This document shows, piece after piece, positions 40,812 to 41,770 of a stretch of DNA of 41,770 nucleotides (positions are counted from its first letter, which is position 1; each line of letters opens with the position of its first letter). The stretch lies in contig NZ_FNIF01000032.1 in NCBI RefSeq assembly GCF_900103825.1, positions 1-41,770 of the forward strand, in the 5' to 3' direction. The position numbers were made by a program, and so were the translations under genes. The notes beneath the pieces were generated by a model that was given only the letters and a program-made list of their open reading frames with translations, was not told where the DNA came from and did not search any database. The DNA comes from Paenibacillus sp. yr247. Lineage in GTDB: Bacteria; Bacillota; Bacilli; Paenibacillales; NBRC-103111.

Positions 40812-41366
40812 TTAACTTAACAACACTTTTCTTATTTCTGTCCAACTGTTTACTCTTTTGATTCGTGGATGATGGCAGTTTCGATTATATGGTTTATCAA
40901 GTAATAAAACGTCTATTCCAGCCTCAGCAATAGAGACAGCATGTTCAGGATTATCCTCGATGAACAGAGTTACATTTCTTAACGCAGCACATTCAGCCTT
41001 TCCATTTTTATATTCCGACGCACAAATAACATCGTTTATCCTTAAATCCTTTTCATTAATCCATTTAACAGCCGAATCCATCCATTCAAGTGGTCTGCTT
41101 GTCATAACAGATATTTTTGAATCACGCCCTAGCTCTTCAAGCGTTTCCTTTAGTTGCGTATAAGGCTCGATCAAATGAAGCCGTTCTTGATTTATTGAAA
41201 AAATATTGAAAAATTCCTGATAAGTATACCCATATAAATCCGAGAACGCGTATTCTGCAACATTTTCAGAAATTAAATTTTTCCCAGTTAGTTCATTGAG
41301 CAATTCTACTATGGATCTTCTCATGTCAACGAGTGTATCGTCGAAATCTAAGCCAATATGATTCAT
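40812..41366 (-). CDS. HAD-superfamily 5'(3')-deoxyribonucleotidase-like protein
   Basis: Cytoplasmic phosphatase of 184 residues, NT5C type (PF06941). HAD motif I is 'HIGLDFDDTLVDM' with nucleophile Asp7 and Asp9; motif II 'ISVMTSRP'; motif III Lys in the 'EYKNGKAECA' region; motif IV 'LFIEDNPEHAVSIAEAG'. The cap insertion 'LYGYTYQEFFNIF' fits the family. The ATG is preceded by GGAGATGAG, a little distant. It is monocistronic and ends at repeat copy G. Members act on deoxynucleoside monophosphates or serve as uncharacterised nucleotidases (YqfW-like). Confidence 0.88.
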   Translation of the reverse strand: MNHIGLDFDDTLVDMRRSIVELLNELTGKNLISENVAEYAFSDLYGYTYQEFFNIFSINQERLHLIEPYTQLKETLEELGRDSKISVMTSRPLEWMDSAVKWINEKDLRINDVICASEYKNGKAECAALRNVTLFIEDNPEHAVSIAEAGIDVLLLDKPYNRNCHHPRIKRVNSWTEIRKVLLS

Positions 41367-41420
41367 GCGGTCTCATCTCCACTCCAAATTCAACTTATAT
41401 ATGTATTCAGTATGACATTC

Positions 41421-41480
41421 CGTTATCCTGCCCGTTCGTATTATGAGGTCACCAGATCTTTCTGGTCGACCTCTTTTTTG
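41421..41480 (+). repeat. Dispersed hairpin repeat, copy H, with terminator
   Basis: TTATCCTGCCCGTT precedes a different stem, GAGGTCACCAG (41445-41455) and CTGGTCGACCTC (41462-41473), followed by TTTTTTG. Only the left edge matches the family. Confidence 0.6.
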
Positions 41481-41678
41481 AAAGGTCGTAAGATAGCGGT
41501 AGCCGGGGATCGAACGTTTCTGCCCGTGGGACTTGGATCCCGAGAGCTATTCAGTTCATCCCCCCTACTTGTTCAACCATGGTTAGGCTGGTTGGGACAT
41601 GAATCCCGTATCACATGCGATAGTGTGGAAGACAAGAAGGTTAGGGGTTGCCGGTGAAAATACTACAGGAGTGATGTT

Positions 41679-41770
41679 ATGAATCCAGTCATTGGTTTGG
41701 ATGTATCAAAGGGAGAGAGCCATGCACAAGCTTTTTTAGACCGTGGAGTACCTCATGGGAAGATCTTTAG
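41679..41770 (+). mobile_element. IS110-family transposase, first 30 codons
   Basis: ATG at 41679 with GGAGTG upstream opens 'MNPVIGLDVSKGESHAQAFL' then DRGVPHGKIF, the start of the DEDD catalytic domain of IS110 transposases (first Asp in GLDVSK). The rest lies outside the window. It could be a live element of the kind that left the remnants at 10.8 and 16.3 kb, though those retain only the C-terminal domain and cannot be compared here. Confidence 0.88.

Noticed and set aside
11349..41480. CRISPR array from the repeated GGCTGCCG words
   Set aside because: Copies are kilobases apart with no regular spacers; each is an inverted repeat.

Overview
The window reads as a chromosomal segment of an endospore-forming Firmicute, most likely Paenibacillus or a close relative. 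The support is: spore-germination genes (a GerAB-type permease and a CwlJ cortex hydrolase), a sporulation-type histidine kinase, a carbohydrate ABC importer driven by a YesM/YesN-type two-component pair, S-layer-homology protein remnants, strong AGGAGG ribosome binding sites, and CcpA-type cre sites. No rRNA, tRNA, CRISPR array or prophage was seen.

Layout. 1-3.6 kb: end of a germinant-receptor permease, a decayed insertion-element end, cwlJ and a PAS histidine kinase. 3.9-10.6 kb: a carbohydrate-uptake locus on the minus strand, with sensor kinase plus AraC-type regulator (8-bp overlap), then a separately promoted binding protein and two permeases, with a cre site just downstream of the importer promoter. 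10.7-13.9 kb: a worn region with an IS110 remnant, a broken GerAB-like gene, a TfoX-like remnant, an intact aldo/keto reductase and a broken MarR regulator. 14.4-16 kb: a secreted alginate-lyase-family protein. 16.2-21.7 kb: a second IS110 remnant, a 146-bp MITE, a broken SLH protein, a MerR regulator (AdhR-like) divergent from an aldehyde dehydrogenase with two matching operator-promoters, then truncated MFS and ferritin-like genes and another copy of the MITE-type end. 21.8-25.5 kb: broken nitrilase, beta-propeller lactonase-family protein, beta/gamma-crystallin-like protein, ferredoxin/metallo-beta-lactamase fusion. 25.8-28.6 kb: an apparently complete rifamycin phosphotransferase with its own promoter and a leader of about 115 nt. 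28.6-31.5 kb: mostly broken genes. 31.6-38.1 kb: CapA-like protein, TetR and SRPBCC genes, a PerR/Fur-type regulator next to katG, a tannase-like remnant and a NUDIX protein. 38.3-41.8 kb: a YwaF-like membrane protein, several very small genes, a 5'(3')-nucleotidase-like HAD protein, and the first 30 codons of an IS110 transposase at the right edge.

Two themes run through the window. First, a dispersed repeat of about 50-100 bp recurs roughly ten times: a 'CTGCCCGTTACTTGAA'-like edge, a hairpin often built on AAGGCTGCCGA/TCGGCAGCCTT, and a 'CGTTAGCTTAAC'-like edge. It usually lies just past gene ends, where the hairpin can act as a terminator. Second, many genes carry single-base or 4-base frameshifts, several in homopolymers, next to long intact genes. 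This is either real decay of accessory DNA or sequencing error, and it decides how many genes here are alive. The best leads are the dispersed hairpin family, the MITE with repeated 'AAGTTCTTGTC' blocks, the PerR-like protein with Glu at the usual Asp-85 position beside katG, and the paired AdhR-type operators.
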